Assembly: GCF_004770615.1 (NCBI RefSeq)
Contig: NZ_RQER01000006.1
Coordinates: 484,230 to 548,229 of the forward strand
Reading direction: 5' to 3'
Source of the DNA: Leptospira langatensis
GTDB taxonomy: Bacteria > Spirochaetota > Leptospiria > Leptospirales > Leptospiraceae
Length of the DNA: 64,000 bases
In this document: in pieces, positions 30,089-39,146 of the stretch
Position numbering within the stretch: position 1 is the stretch's first letter
Layout of the letters: each line of letters starts with the position of its first letter
The notes under the pieces: generated by a model
What the model was told of the DNA's origin: nothing
The model's database searches: none
The model's input: the letters and a program-made list of their open reading frames with translations, nothing else
Made by a program: the position numbers and the translations under genes

Positions 30089-31546
30089 TTATACTTGGCC
30101 GCCCCAACAGATATATTTGATTTCCTGGTACGCCTCAATCCCATATTTAGAGCCTTCTCTGCCGATACCTGATTCTTTCACTCCTCCGAATGGAACCTGT
30201 TCTGTAGACAAGATCCCCTCGTTAACCGCAACCATTCCCGCTTCTATGGATTCGGTCATTCTCCAGATCCTAGCAGGTTCGTTTGTATAGAGATAAGATG
30301 CCAATCCGACGGACGTTGCATTTGCGATCTGAAGAGCTTCTTCTTCCGTTTTAAAGGAACGGATCGGAGCTAAGGGACCGAATGTTTCTTCTTGGAAACA
30401 AATAGAGGTTTCTGAAACATTCGAGATCACTGTAGGTTCGTAGAAGTTCCCTCCGAGAGAATGGGATTTTCCTCCGACCCAAAGCCTTCCTCCTTTTTGC
30501 AACGCGTCTTTTACATGAGAATCCACTTTATGCAGAGAAGCGGAATGGATCAAAGGCCCTTGGTTTACACCTTCTTCGAAACCGTTCCCTACCTTGAACT
30601 TAGAGACTTCTTCGGAAAGCTTGGATGCGAATTCATCTGCGATCTTTTCCTCGACCAAGAAACGGTTCGCACAAACGCAAGTCTGTCCTGTATTACGAAA
30701 TTTTGATGCGATCGCTCCTTTTACCGCTTCTTGCAGATTCGCATCCGCAAATACGATAAAAGGAGCATTCCCTCCCAACTCCAAAGAGATCCTTTTGATC
30801 TGCTTTGCCGATCTTTCCAACAAAATCTTTCCTACTCGCGTGGAACCTGTGAAACTGATCTTCTTCACACTCGGATTATCCAAGAATTCATCTGCGATGA
30901 CCTCCGGCCTTCCTGTGACTACTTGGAAGACTCCAGGAGGAAGACCCGCCTCTTGTGCGAGTACTGCCAAAGCAATTGCAGAATACGGAGTCAATTCGGA
31001 AGGCTTAGAGATCACGACACAACCCGCGGCTAAAGCAGGACCCACTTTACGAGTGATCATAGAAGAAGGAAAATTCCAAGGAGTCAGGATACCTGTTACG
31101 CCGATAGGTTCTTTCCAAGACAAAAGTCTTAATTCCTTTCTATGAGTGGGAATGATATCTCCGTAAGTACGCTTTGCTTCCTCTGCAAACCATTCCAGAT
31201 AAGAAGCAGCATAATCGATCTCACCTCTGGATTCAGATAGAGGCTTTCCTTGCTCCAAAGTCATGATCTTCGCTAAGTCTTCTCTATTTTGGAGCATTAA
31301 ATTGGCCCAGTTACGCAAGTACTTCGCTCTTTCTTTGGGAAGGGTTTTGGACCAAGTCTTTTGCGCCTTCTCCGCAAATTGAATCGCGCTCCGAACCTCT
31401 TCTGCAGTAAGATCAGGGATTGCACCGATCTCCTTTCCGTTAGAAGGATCCTGAACCGAAATGGTATTGGAAAAATCTTTCCATTGTCCTGAATAAAAAT
31501 TGCTGTTTCGAAATAAGGATGCTTGGGCTAAATTTAGAGGATTCAT
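30089..31546 (-). CDS. gabD: NAD(P)-dependent succinate-semialdehyde dehydrogenase family protein
   Basis: Aldehyde dehydrogenase of 485 residues. Motifs: LTPWNFPSSMITRKVGPALAAGC (cofactor binding), FTGSTRVGK, ELGGNAPFIVF (general base Glu), GQTCVCANRF (catalytic Cys) and PFGGVKESGIGREGSKYGIEAYQEIKY in shorter form. These match GabD-type enzymes oxidising succinate semialdehyde or related short semialdehydes. No gabT lies nearby, so the physiological substrate is not proven. Single gene with its own upstream region. Confidence 0.85.
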   Translation of the reverse strand: MNPLNLAQASLFRNSNFYSGQWKDFSNTISVQDPSNGKEIGAIPDLTAEEVRSAIQFAEKAQKTWSKTLPKERAKYLRNWANLMLQNREDLAKIMTLEQGKPLSESRGEIDYAASYLEWFAEEAKRTYGDIIPTHRKELRLLSWKEPIGVTGILTPWNFPSSMITRKVGPALAAGCVVISKPSELTPYSAIALAVLAQEAGLPPGVFQVVTGRPEVIADEFLDNPSVKKISFTGSTRVGKILLERSAKQIKRISLELGGNAPFIVFADANLQEAVKGAIASKFRNTGQTCVCANRFLVEEKIADEFASKLSEEVSKFKVGNGFEEGVNQGPLIHSASLHKVDSHVKDALQKGGRLWVGGKSHSLGGNFYEPTVISNVSETSICFQEETFGPLAPIRSFKTEEEALQIANATSVGLASYLYTNEPARIWRMTESIEAGMVAVNEGILSTEQVPFGGVKESGIGREGSKYGIEAYQEIKYICWGGQV

Positions 31547-31740
31547 TTTAAACTATCCTAATTGATTCTATCTAATCCAAAGAGAAGTAAACGTTTTTTG
31601 ATTTCGTCCAGTCTTTTCACAAACGGATTTCCTTGATTAACACATGTTCATTTATGCTTCTCTCAAGAAGTAAAAGAAGGAACTGTGATCGAATTGTAAG
31701 ATCGATCCTATCGATAGCATTCGATCCGTATTTTCATTCA

Positions 31741-31790
31741 TTGCATATTTCTCTGAATTTCTTGCATATTACTCTCTCAGGACCTATTAA
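31741..31790 (+). promoter_or_regulatory. Promoter of the outer-membrane protein gene, with a direct repeat
   Basis: TTGCAT (31762-31767), a 17-base spacer and TATTAA (31785-31790) form a good sigma-70-type promoter about 80 bases before the ATG at 31873. The -35 element sits in the second copy of a direct repeat TTGCATATT-x-CTCT (31741-31754 and 31762-31775), offset by 21 bases, two helical turns. The rest of the 326-base gap from 31547 shows no gene. Confidence 0.5.
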
Positions 31791-31872
31791 TCAGGAATTT
31801 TATTTTTTATAGAAAGTAGGGAATTCGTGTATGTGAATTGAATTTACGGATACTTCAAAAAATATTGGTTAC

Positions 31873-33177
31873 ATGAGAAGAAGTATAGGTACGTTAACGT
31901 TCATCCTCTTCGTCTCTACAAGCGGCTTAGGAGAACTTTTAGGAGTTACCATCCGCACCGCATCAGGTAGAGTTTTCGAAAAAGTCACCATCCAAAAAGA
32001 AACCGAAACAGAGTTAGAGTTCGTGAGCTTGGATGGGGTCATTATTCGAGTTCGAAAAGACAAGATCAAACAGATCACAGAAGATCGTCCGGACACAACT
32101 CCTGAGTTGACTACAGACGAAAGCGTTCCAACAGGAGCCGTGAAGCCTCAAACTCCGGTCGATACCTTACCGGAGCATTCTATTCTGCTTTCCCAATCTG
32201 TTTCCAACGATGGTGCCTTTCAAGGTTCCGATCTATTCGGGGAACGCCAGGCAAGAAGGAATGGAACCTCTTATAAGGATTTCTACCAAGCCTACTTTCT
32301 GACTACGAGCGTAGAACTATTAGGTTTACCTAAAGCGTTTAAACTTGGTTTAACCATGATGAACCCGATGGTAGACAGAAGCAATACGGATTCAGATCTA
32401 AGAATGCAATCCACTCCGGGAGGACCGGATCAATCCGATCTAGTAAATAAATCTTTGGCAACCGGACAGTTACAGTATGATCCGAACCAGGTAAAAACCC
32501 GCAAAGAGCAGAACGGTCTCTATGATTATCTGTTTACTAGAGCGATGTACGATCATGAGACGAGACTCGGGACCTTCTCCGCAGGTTTCTTATTCATCAA
32601 CCAAAACCAACCAGGTTATGCGATGAGAGGATATTGGGTGATCGGATGGAAGGCTCCGTTCTGGGAATGGTTGAGCCCTACGATCTCCATTAACAATAAA
32701 ATGTTAAACGACTTTGGCGGGGTCTTCCAGGGAACTCATAACTATCGTTTGAGCCTAGGCCACGAATTTTTCAAGGGAGAGACTTTCCGTATTACCCCTA
32801 GCTTGGTAGTCGGTTATGCAGAAGTGAACGATAATATCGATCGGAAAAAAGGGATCAGCGACGTCAGCCCTAGGCTCCAATTCGATTATGGAAAATTCTT
32901 CTTTGCAGCGAATATGATGTACAGGGCAACTCCAGCACTTGTGGATAACGGCACATATACGCCGAATATCGGGATGTATGCGGATAATAATCCGAACGAT
33001 GGATTGACTGTGGATCCCTCTAAGGCTTTCGGATACAAGAACGAACTGATCGTCAATTACTTGAATTCTTTGTCTACCAACCCGGCAGTGCAAAGAAGCT
33101 TAGTGGACCATTATCAACAACAGCATATCGTGCATATGATCTTCTTCTATAATATCGGATACACGATCCGTATTTGA
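31873..33177 (+). CDS. Probable outer-membrane beta-barrel protein
   Basis: A 434-residue protein with a signal-like N-terminus (residues 1-23) and a small beta-rich region (GVTIRTASGRVFEKVTIQKE... to about residue 65) with a linker rich in Thr and Pro. From about residue 130 the sequence alternates polar and hydrophobic residues with many aromatic ends (FSAGFLFINQN, YRLSLGHEFF, ITPSLVVGYAEVN), and it finishes in an alternating strand ending YTIRI. This pattern fits an outer-membrane barrel. No named family recognised; ligand unknown. The N-terminal small beta domain resembles the last 50 residues of the FecR-like protein at 44983 in layout. Confidence 0.6.
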   Translation: MRRSIGTLTFILFVSTSGLGELLGVTIRTASGRVFEKVTIQKETETELEFVSLDGVIIRVRKDKIKQITEDRPDTTPELTTDESVPTGAVKPQTPVDTLPEHSILLSQSVSNDGAFQGSDLFGERQARRNGTSYKDFYQAYFLTTSVELLGLPKAFKLGLTMMNPMVDRSNTDSDLRMQSTPGGPDQSDLVNKSLATGQLQYDPNQVKTRKEQNGLYDYLFTRAMYDHETRLGTFSAGFLFINQNQPGYAMRGYWVIGWKAPFWEWLSPTISINNKMLNDFGGVFQGTHNYRLSLGHEFFKGETFRITPSLVVGYAEVNDNIDRKKGISDVSPRLQFDYGKFFFAANMMYRATPALVDNGTYTPNIGMYADNNPNDGLTVDPSKAFGYKNELIVNYLNSLSTNPAVQRSLVDHYQQQHIVHMIFFYNIGYTIRI

Positions 33178-33184
33178 AACAAGA

Positions 33185-34117
33185 TCACATCAAATATAAG
33201 AATTGAAGGGTGGCTGCAAGCTCCATGGCCCAAGCCACCCCGATATTAATTATAATTCCTGCATATACCGATCTCGTTCTATAGGAGATCATGCCTAATA
33301 CGAATCCCCCGAAAAAAGATCCCAGGGCCTCGAAAGAGGGCTTAGTAAAATGCAAAAGCCCGTACAAGAAAGCCATCGCTAAGACCGCAGGTTTACTTCC
33401 AAAACGATCCGAAAAAGGCAAAACCATGAATCCCCGAAAGAAAGTCTCGAGGGCTACAAAGCCGAGTGCATACGCAATCTCAAAGACCAGGATCCAAACC
33501 ATCGGAGGATAATCCAAATAACCGTCCGGCAAGCGATTCGCAAATCGAGGATAATACGCCAAAAAAGAAACGGAGAAGGAAGCAACCAATATCACAGGGA
33601 TCATCAATCCAAGAAGAAGGATGATCTCTCCCCATTTCGAACCTACATTTAATCCCAAAAATCTATCCGAATCTTTACTTTTCCAGATCCAGAAAAGAGG
33701 GATAACCCCATAGATACATACATTGCTCAGATAATTCAAAGACATTATCGCAGGTCGAACGGAAGAAGCTTCCAAGAAGGAAAACACACTAGTATCTTTG
33801 AATCTTGCGGAACTTACCAATGCAAGAACGATCACAACTCCCAGGACAAATGGAAATGCACTCTTCCATTCTTTTAGTTTTCCATATAGGGCCAGCGAGA
33901 TCGGATAGATGATCAGAGCTCCTAAAGAATAAAACAAGAAGAAGAAAAGAAGAAGGGCCTCTTGCTGATCCTTCAAGGTTACGAAGATCGTAGGAACAAA
34001 AATAAAACGATAGTTCAAAGCCCAAAGGGTTATAAAAATAAGAAGGACAGCGGCAAAGGAAAACCAATCCCTCTTAGTCTGAAAAAAATCCTTTAAACTT
34101 TCTTTCAATAAAGACAA
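33185..34117 (-). CDS. CPBP-family intramembrane protease-like protein
   Basis: A 310-residue polytopic protein with about eight membrane segments. The CPBP (CAAX protease / bacteriocin-processing) core is visible: ALETFFRGF, then FLYGLLHF, then IIINIGVAWA. The usual EExxxR motif is LExxxR here, so one of the two glutamates is missing; the following F-x3-H and the late Asn are kept. It may be active with reduced constraints or a non-catalytic member. Ends seven bases from the convergent barrel-protein gene. Confidence 0.75.
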   Translation of the reverse strand: MSLLKESLKDFFQTKRDWFSFAAVLLIFITLWALNYRFIFVPTIFVTLKDQQEALLLFFFLFYSLGALIIYPISLALYGKLKEWKSAFPFVLGVVIVLALVSSARFKDTSVFSFLEASSVRPAIMSLNYLSNVCIYGVIPLFWIWKSKDSDRFLGLNVGSKWGEIILLLGLMIPVILVASFSVSFLAYYPRFANRLPDGYLDYPPMVWILVFEIAYALGFVALETFFRGFMVLPFSDRFGSKPAVLAMAFLYGLLHFTKPSFEALGSFFGGFVLGMISYRTRSVYAGIIINIGVAWAMELAATLQFLYLM

Positions 34118-34200
34118 GACCTATCTCCGAAACTCTTATCGAGCTTTATTCGGAGATAATTCTTTTCTTCTACTAGGAGTCCATCGTTTTAGAGGAGACT

Positions 34201-35919
34201 TTATCTAGAGAGTTTTGCTTTTTCGGGGAATACGATAGAACCGATCCCGAACGATTTCTCGAATTCAAAGATATGAATCTGGTCCGATTTGGGAGGGATC
34301 ATGGACATTGCCCTTTCCGTCATTGCTGTGATCGATAAGGAGGGATTCACGCCGAGATTCACTGGGATCATGGAGCTATCGCACACTCTCAGATTTCGAT
34401 ACCCGAATACTTTATTCTCGAAATCGATCACACCTTCTTCCGGATCGGAGCCCATCACACAACCGCCCATGATATGACCGGTGATCGGTGCGTTCAAAAG
34501 TACGTCGTTCAAAGAACTACGAGGAAATCCTCCGATCTTCTTCGCGATCTTGCGAGCAGTTTGATTTGCGATCGGAATATAAGAAGGAGTCTTTTCTCCT
34601 TCGGTTAAGGCCGAGGTCATGGATCTCTCGAAAGGCCAGGCCATTCTTCTTTCACGGACGAGTTTTACCTTATTGTCCAAGGTTTGCATTACGAGAAGGA
34701 TCAAAGAATTCTTCGCAAAACCAAAAGGCCAAGATGCTTTCAAAAAATATAATGGATGAACAAGCATGGTGAAGAAGTACTTTAAAGAACGGGGAAATTT
34801 TCCTCCTCCATCGGTGAGCACGCTCGCTAAGGTCCCAAAGAAATCAGAACCCCTGGAATATCTTACAGGCTCAATATGAGTGTGATCGTCCGGATGAATG
34901 GAAGAAGTGATTGCCACTCCTCTGGAAAAATCCACGTCCTTTCCGAATTTAGAAACTGCAAGCACAGTCTCACTATTCGTACGAACATTATCCCCAAGAC
35001 GAGGAGAAAGACGTGTCATACTTCCATTCTCTTTGGAGCGAAGGAGAAGACCAACTGTTCCCATCACTGCAGCGGATAAGATCACATTCTTTGCCCGAAA
35101 CGTTCTCTTTGGAGAACCGAACCAACCGGTCGTCGATCTGGTCTTGAGCTCATATCCGAATTTTCCACTGGCATTCGGATCTCTTTCTCCATTTTCATTC
35201 AGTGGGACCAGATCAATTGCCTTAGTCTCGGCAAGGACTTGAGCTCCCAACTTCTCTGCAAAGAATAGATAATTTTTATCTAATGTATTCTTAGAATTAA
35301 AACGACAACCCACCATACAACCTCCGCAGAAATTGCAGGTAGTTCTCTCAGGACCTTCTCCCTGAAAGTAAGGATCTCGGACGGTTTGTCCGCTCTTTTC
35401 GCCAAAGAAAACACCTACAGGGGTCGGAGTAAATGTTTCTCCTCTTCCCATATCTTCTGCGATCTCTTTTAGTATCTGGTCCGATTCGTCCAGCTTAGGA
35501 TTTTTAGTAACGCCTAACATTCTAGAGGCGACCCCATAGAAGGGAAGCATCCCTTCCTTTCCTCCGATCTTTCGGTAAGTCGGATGATTCAGCGTCTTAT
35601 CGGAAGGAACATAGAGAGTATTCGCGTAAACAAGAGAACCTCCTCCCACACCTGCGCCGCTTACAAGAAAGAAATCCTTTAAAAGATTCAATCTTTGGAT
35701 CCCATAAAAACCCAGTCTAGGCATCCAAAGATATTTATGAACGGACCAATTCGTTTTAGGAAAATCTTTAGCAGTCCATCTCTTACCTGATTCGATCACT
35801 AACACCGAGTAGCCCTTTTGGCTAAGTCGCATAGCAGAAACACTACCGCCAAATCCGGATCCAACAATGACATAGTCGTAATCAAAATGAACGTTTGTTC
35901 TCTCATTCTCGTTCGTCAT
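34201..35919 (-). CDS. GMC-type FAD oxidoreductase (cholesterol-oxidase-like)
   Basis: A 572-residue flavoprotein. The N-terminal dinucleotide fold is YVIVGSGFGGSVSAMRLSQKG, followed by GAGVGGGSLVYAN. The CNFCGGCMVGC-x5-KNTLDKNYL block with four spaced cysteines resembles the cholesterol-oxidase-like branch of the GMC family. C-terminal HIMGGCVMG and NPSLSITAMTERAM complete the family pattern. It probably oxidises a sterol or other hydrophobic secondary alcohol to a ketone. It is transcribed divergently from an FAD monooxygenase-esterase pair, across 117 bases containing a palindrome. Confidence 0.82.
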   Translation of the reverse strand: MTNENERTNVHFDYDYVIVGSGFGGSVSAMRLSQKGYSVLVIESGKRWTAKDFPKTNWSVHKYLWMPRLGFYGIQRLNLLKDFFLVSGAGVGGGSLVYANTLYVPSDKTLNHPTYRKIGGKEGMLPFYGVASRMLGVTKNPKLDESDQILKEIAEDMGRGETFTPTPVGVFFGEKSGQTVRDPYFQGEGPERTTCNFCGGCMVGCRFNSKNTLDKNYLFFAEKLGAQVLAETKAIDLVPLNENGERDPNASGKFGYELKTRSTTGWFGSPKRTFRAKNVILSAAVMGTVGLLLRSKENGSMTRLSPRLGDNVRTNSETVLAVSKFGKDVDFSRGVAITSSIHPDDHTHIEPVRYSRGSDFFGTLASVLTDGGGKFPRSLKYFFTMLVHPLYFLKASWPFGFAKNSLILLVMQTLDNKVKLVRERRMAWPFERSMTSALTEGEKTPSYIPIANQTARKIAKKIGGFPRSSLNDVLLNAPITGHIMGGCVMGSDPEEGVIDFENKVFGYRNLRVCDSSMIPVNLGVNPSLSITAMTERAMSMIPPKSDQIHIFEFEKSFGIGSIVFPEKAKLSR

Positions 35920-35999
35920 AGTCAGACCTAAACATATTGATTTATTCCCTCAATCTATTTTCGGACTTGACTCTGACCATACACACTCTTCTACTAAGA

Positions 36000-36015
36000 A
36001 TCGTTTTATAACGAT
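36000..36015. promoter_or_regulatory. Palindrome between the divergent oxidoreductase genes
   Basis: ATCGTT-TTAT-AACGAT is a perfect inverted repeat just upstream of the ribosome binding site of the monooxygenase gene and downstream of a possible promoter (TTGACT at 35967, TACTAA at 35992, spacing 19). A repressor bound here would block transcription of the monooxygenase gene and may affect the divergent GMC gene. No regulator gene is adjacent. Confidence 0.4.
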
Positions 36016-36036
36016 CATAATGATAAGGAGACATTC

Positions 36037-37479
36037 ATGCAAGAGTTACCAAGAGTATGCGTGATCGGCGCAGGCTCAAGCGGGATCACTGTTTGTAAAT
36101 CTTTGCAAGACAAAGGCATCCCTTACGACTGCTACGAAAAGGGGAGTGACGTAGGTGGGAATTGGAGATATAAAAACGACAACGGACTCAGCAATATCTA
36201 TAAATCCTTACATATCAACACTCATAGAGACAGAATGGAATATAAGGATTATCCGATGCCTCATTGGTATGCGGATTATCCAAACCATGAACCTATACAA
36301 AAATATTTCTTGGATTATGTAGATCACTTTGGACTTCGCAAGAACATCAAATTCAAGAATGGAGTGGCAAAGGTAGAACCTCAAGAAGATGGGACCTATC
36401 TAGTAGTCAGCGAAAAAGGAGACAGGAATTTTTACGATGCGGTGATCGTAGCGAACGGACATCACTGGTCTCCTCGTTGGCCTGAACCTGATTTTCCAGG
36501 CAAATTTAACGGAAAGATAATACACTCACATGACTATGTGGATCCGCAACATCCAATCGACCTAGTTGGCAAGAAGGTAGTCGTGCTCGGAATGGGAAAT
36601 AGTGCTATGGATATCTCCGTAGAATTAAGCCGTCCCGGAGTCGCAAAGAAAGTATTCCTGAGCTCTAGAAGAGGGGCCTGGATCATTCCGAACTATCTCT
36701 TCGGAAAACCTTTGGACAAATCCACCGAAATGATCCCGCCGGGAACTCCATTTTGGATCAAACAGTTTTTGTTTAGCATTATGTTGAAGATCGGAGTGGG
36801 CAAGATGGAAGACTTCGGACTTCCTAAACCGGATCATAAACCGGGAGAAGCGCATCCTACCATCTCCCAAGATATTCTAGTTCGCTTGGGTAGAGGAGAC
36901 ATCAAGTACAAGCCCGTAATCCAGGAATACAACGGAAACAAAGTGAAATTTGCGGACGGTTCTGAGGAAGAGATCGATGCGATCATTTATTGCACAGGAT
37001 ACAATGTAAAGTTTCCATTCCTCCATTCGGATTTTATTTCCGCTCCGGATAATTATCTTCCTCTGTTCCATAGGACATTCAAACCGGGACTGAAAAATCT
37101 TTTCTTCGTAGGATTGTATCAACCTCTGGGAGCGATCATGCCGCTTGCCGAATTCCAAGGGAAATGGTTAGCGGAATACCTGACTGGAAATTATCTGCTA
37201 CCGAATTCCGCCGAAATGCAAAGGCAGATCAAAGACTACGAAACTACCATGAAGAAACGTTATGTGTCTTCTGCAAGACATACGATGCAAGTGGACTATG
37301 AGGACTTTTTGTATTATATGCAGAAGGAGTTAAAGGCAGGTAAGAAAAGGGCCTCTAAAACCTCTAACTCTCTACCGATCGAAGCAAAGGCAAAGTACAA
37401 ACAAACTACTAAGTCTTCTTCCAACGGACATGGAAAAGATCTAAGGAAATCCAAGAAGAGTGCTTTGGCAAAAGTTTGA
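36037..37479 (+). CDS. Flavin-containing monooxygenase (FMO/Baeyer-Villiger-like)
   Basis: A 480-residue enzyme with two Rossmann motifs: GAGSSG (FAD, near residue 10) and GMGNSAMDIS (NADPH, near 186). Between them the family fingerprint F-x-G-x3-H-x3-Y is present as FPGKFNGKIIHSHDY. Members oxygenate soft nucleophiles or convert ketones to esters. The C-terminal 40 residues are lysine-rich and probably flexible. A good AAGGAG precedes the ATG. The last 20 bases overlap the start of the esterase gene, suggesting coupled translation. Confidence 0.88.
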   Translation: MQELPRVCVIGAGSSGITVCKSLQDKGIPYDCYEKGSDVGGNWRYKNDNGLSNIYKSLHINTHRDRMEYKDYPMPHWYADYPNHEPIQKYFLDYVDHFGLRKNIKFKNGVAKVEPQEDGTYLVVSEKGDRNFYDAVIVANGHHWSPRWPEPDFPGKFNGKIIHSHDYVDPQHPIDLVGKKVVVLGMGNSAMDISVELSRPGVAKKVFLSSRRGAWIIPNYLFGKPLDKSTEMIPPGTPFWIKQFLFSIMLKIGVGKMEDFGLPKPDHKPGEAHPTISQDILVRLGRGDIKYKPVIQEYNGNKVKFADGSEEEIDAIIYCTGYNVKFPFLHSDFISAPDNYLPLFHRTFKPGLKNLFFVGLYQPLGAIMPLAEFQGKWLAEYLTGNYLLPNSAEMQRQIKDYETTMKKRYVSSARHTMQVDYEDFLYYMQKELKAGKKRASKTSNSLPIEAKAKYKQTTKSSSNGHGKDLRKSKKSALAKV

Positions 37480-38491
37480 GGGGATCGCTGCCCGAGCCTT
37501 ATTGTCCCTTCCAGACCCGATCCTGCGGATTTTTGGAAAGGATGTAAAACGCGGACGGATCTTGGATCCCAAGATCCGGGCCGCACTTGTCCTAGCAAAG
37601 ATCAAACCGAAACCGGAGCATCTTCCTCCACTCAAGGCAAGAGCACTCTTTCGGGACATCATGACACTATTCGACTTGGAGAAGATAGATCTTCCTAGAG
37701 TAGAGGATTTTACGATCCCAGGCAATAAGGGTCGCATTCCAGTTAGATTATATTCTTCTAACCAAGGTTCTGCATTAGAACCTTGCCTTCTCTATTTTCA
37801 TGGAGGGGGTTTTGTGATCGGAGATTTGGATTCCCATGATCCACCTCTTAGGTTCTTAGCAAAGAACTCCGGACACGCAATACTCGCCGTGGACTACGGA
37901 CTCGCACCGGAGTCTCAGTATCCTTCTTCTTGGGAAGACGCCTTCTCCGCATATAAATGGCTAAGAGAAAACGGAAAAGCGCTCGGACTGGATCCGAAGA
38001 AGATTGCAGTGGGAGGGGATTCTGCAGGAGGCAATCTAGCAATTTCTATTTCCACCCAAGCGAAGAAGGAAAAGATCCCTCTTCCCCTTTTCCAATTATT
38101 GATCTACCCTTGGATCGATCTGATCCAAGAAAGAAAGAGTGTAGAAGAATTTGCGAATGGGTATGCCTTAACTAGGGATCTATTACGATATTTTAAAAAA
38201 CATAGCTTACCGAATACGAAAGATTGCACTGACCCGAGAGTTACTCCGTTTCAGCAAAGTTCTTTGGCTCATTCCCCACAAACGTATCTGGTGATTGCCG
38301 GCTTCGATCCATTGCAGGACGAAGGCTTAGCATATGCAGAGCTGCTGAAGAAGGCAAAAATCCCGGTAGAACTAAAAGTTTATGAATCCTTAATACATGG
38401 GTTCTTTAATCTGGGGAGAGGAGTACCGAAAGCCAAAGCGGCATTATACGATATAGCAAGCTGGATAGAGAAAGGATTCTCCAAGAAATAG
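37460..38491 (+). CDS. Alpha/beta hydrolase of the hormone-sensitive lipase family
   Basis: A 343-residue esterase. The oxyanion-hole motif HGGGFVIGD, nucleophile GDSAGGN, acid in GFDPLQDEG and histidine in HGFFNLGRG are all visible and correctly ordered for the HSL family. The start is a GTG at 37460 inside the end of the monooxygenase gene; no better in-frame ATG exists before the conserved part. Its coupling to a possible Baeyer-Villiger enzyme suggests it hydrolyses the ester that enzyme makes, which is inference. Confidence 0.87.
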   Translation: MLWQKFEGIAARALLSLPDPILRIFGKDVKRGRILDPKIRAALVLAKIKPKPEHLPPLKARALFRDIMTLFDLEKIDLPRVEDFTIPGNKGRIPVRLYSSNQGSALEPCLLYFHGGGFVIGDLDSHDPPLRFLAKNSGHAILAVDYGLAPESQYPSSWEDAFSAYKWLRENGKALGLDPKKIAVGGDSAGGNLAISISTQAKKEKIPLPLFQLLIYPWIDLIQERKSVEEFANGYALTRDLLRYFKKHSLPNTKDCTDPRVTPFQQSSLAHSPQTYLVIAGFDPLQDEGLAYAELLKKAKIPVELKVYESLIHGFFNLGRGVPKAKAALYDIASWIEKGFSKK

Positions 38492-38492
38492 A

Positions 38493-38849
38493 TCAATAAG
38501 CCTTATAGATCCGATTCGGTTCCGCAAAGATAACGATCCCGGATCGTTTCGCAGCTTCGACAAGGGCTTCCAGCCCAGGATCCTTCTCGTAAACTACGTG
38601 ATAAATATCGTTTGAAAGATCCTCAATCTTTCGAATGGGAAAATCCGGCAGTAAATCCTTGATCTTAGAACTATTATAACCCGGCTTTAGCTTGATCATA
38701 TATTCTTTAGGGACCACATTCCTTCTTTCTTGGGAGGGTTTTTTCTTGTCGAAAGGCGACTTACGGTATTCTTGCGCACTCATTACAACCGGAAAGAGAA
38801 ATGTAATAAACAGAAACCCAGACAATACGGATCTAAAATAAGAAATCAT
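38493..38849 (-). CDS. Secreted stand-alone subtilase-propeptide-like protein
   Basis: From the ATG at 38849 the protein has 118 residues: a signal peptide (1-25, cleavage near VMSA-QE), a basic linker, and then from about residue 48 a domain reading PKEYMIKLKPG ... IVIFAEPNRIYKAY. This start and end match the inhibitory propeptides of subtilisin-like S8 proteases, which typically run from (E)YIVK(F/L)KPG to VEPNxxYxA at the maturation site. No protease domain follows, because the gene ends there. It may be a free protease inhibitor or folding helper, as in the I9 inhibitor group. A TTG six bases upstream is a less likely start. Confidence 0.6.
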   Translation of the reverse strand: MISYFRSVLSGFLFITFLFPVVMSAQEYRKSPFDKKKPSQERRNVVPKEYMIKLKPGYNSSKIKDLLPDFPIRKIEDLSNDIYHVVYEKDPGLEALVEAAKRSGIVIFAEPNRIYKAY

Positions 38850-39146
38850 ACTCAACCTAAGTAGAAAGCCTCAATGAACAATCCTGGCAATCCTTATCTT
38901 TTGACATTCTTTGACCATGAAACGGTCCACTAGGATCCGTTCAGAAGAGGTCCGAAGAAAGGAAAACGAAGGGAAGAATAGAAATTGCTCCGAAAAATTT
39001 CGGATTTATTCCCAACGGAAAACAATAGGATCGACAAAAGAAGCTTTCTAACCTCCAATCTCCAAATAAATATCGAAATTTCTTTCCAGGGATTCCGACA
39101 TACAAGATAGAACGGAAAGGATTGAAATCTCCTTAGATAGAGACTT

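Noticed and set aside
30594..31145. 183-residue ORF opposite the aldehyde dehydrogenase gene
   Set aside because: It is antisense to strongly conserved coding sequence and its translation resembles no protein; it is a shadow frame.
31700..31730. GATCGAT-type repeats in the gap before the outer-membrane gene
   Set aside because: Only short GATC/ATCGAT units without regular spacing; not distinguishable from base-composition effects.
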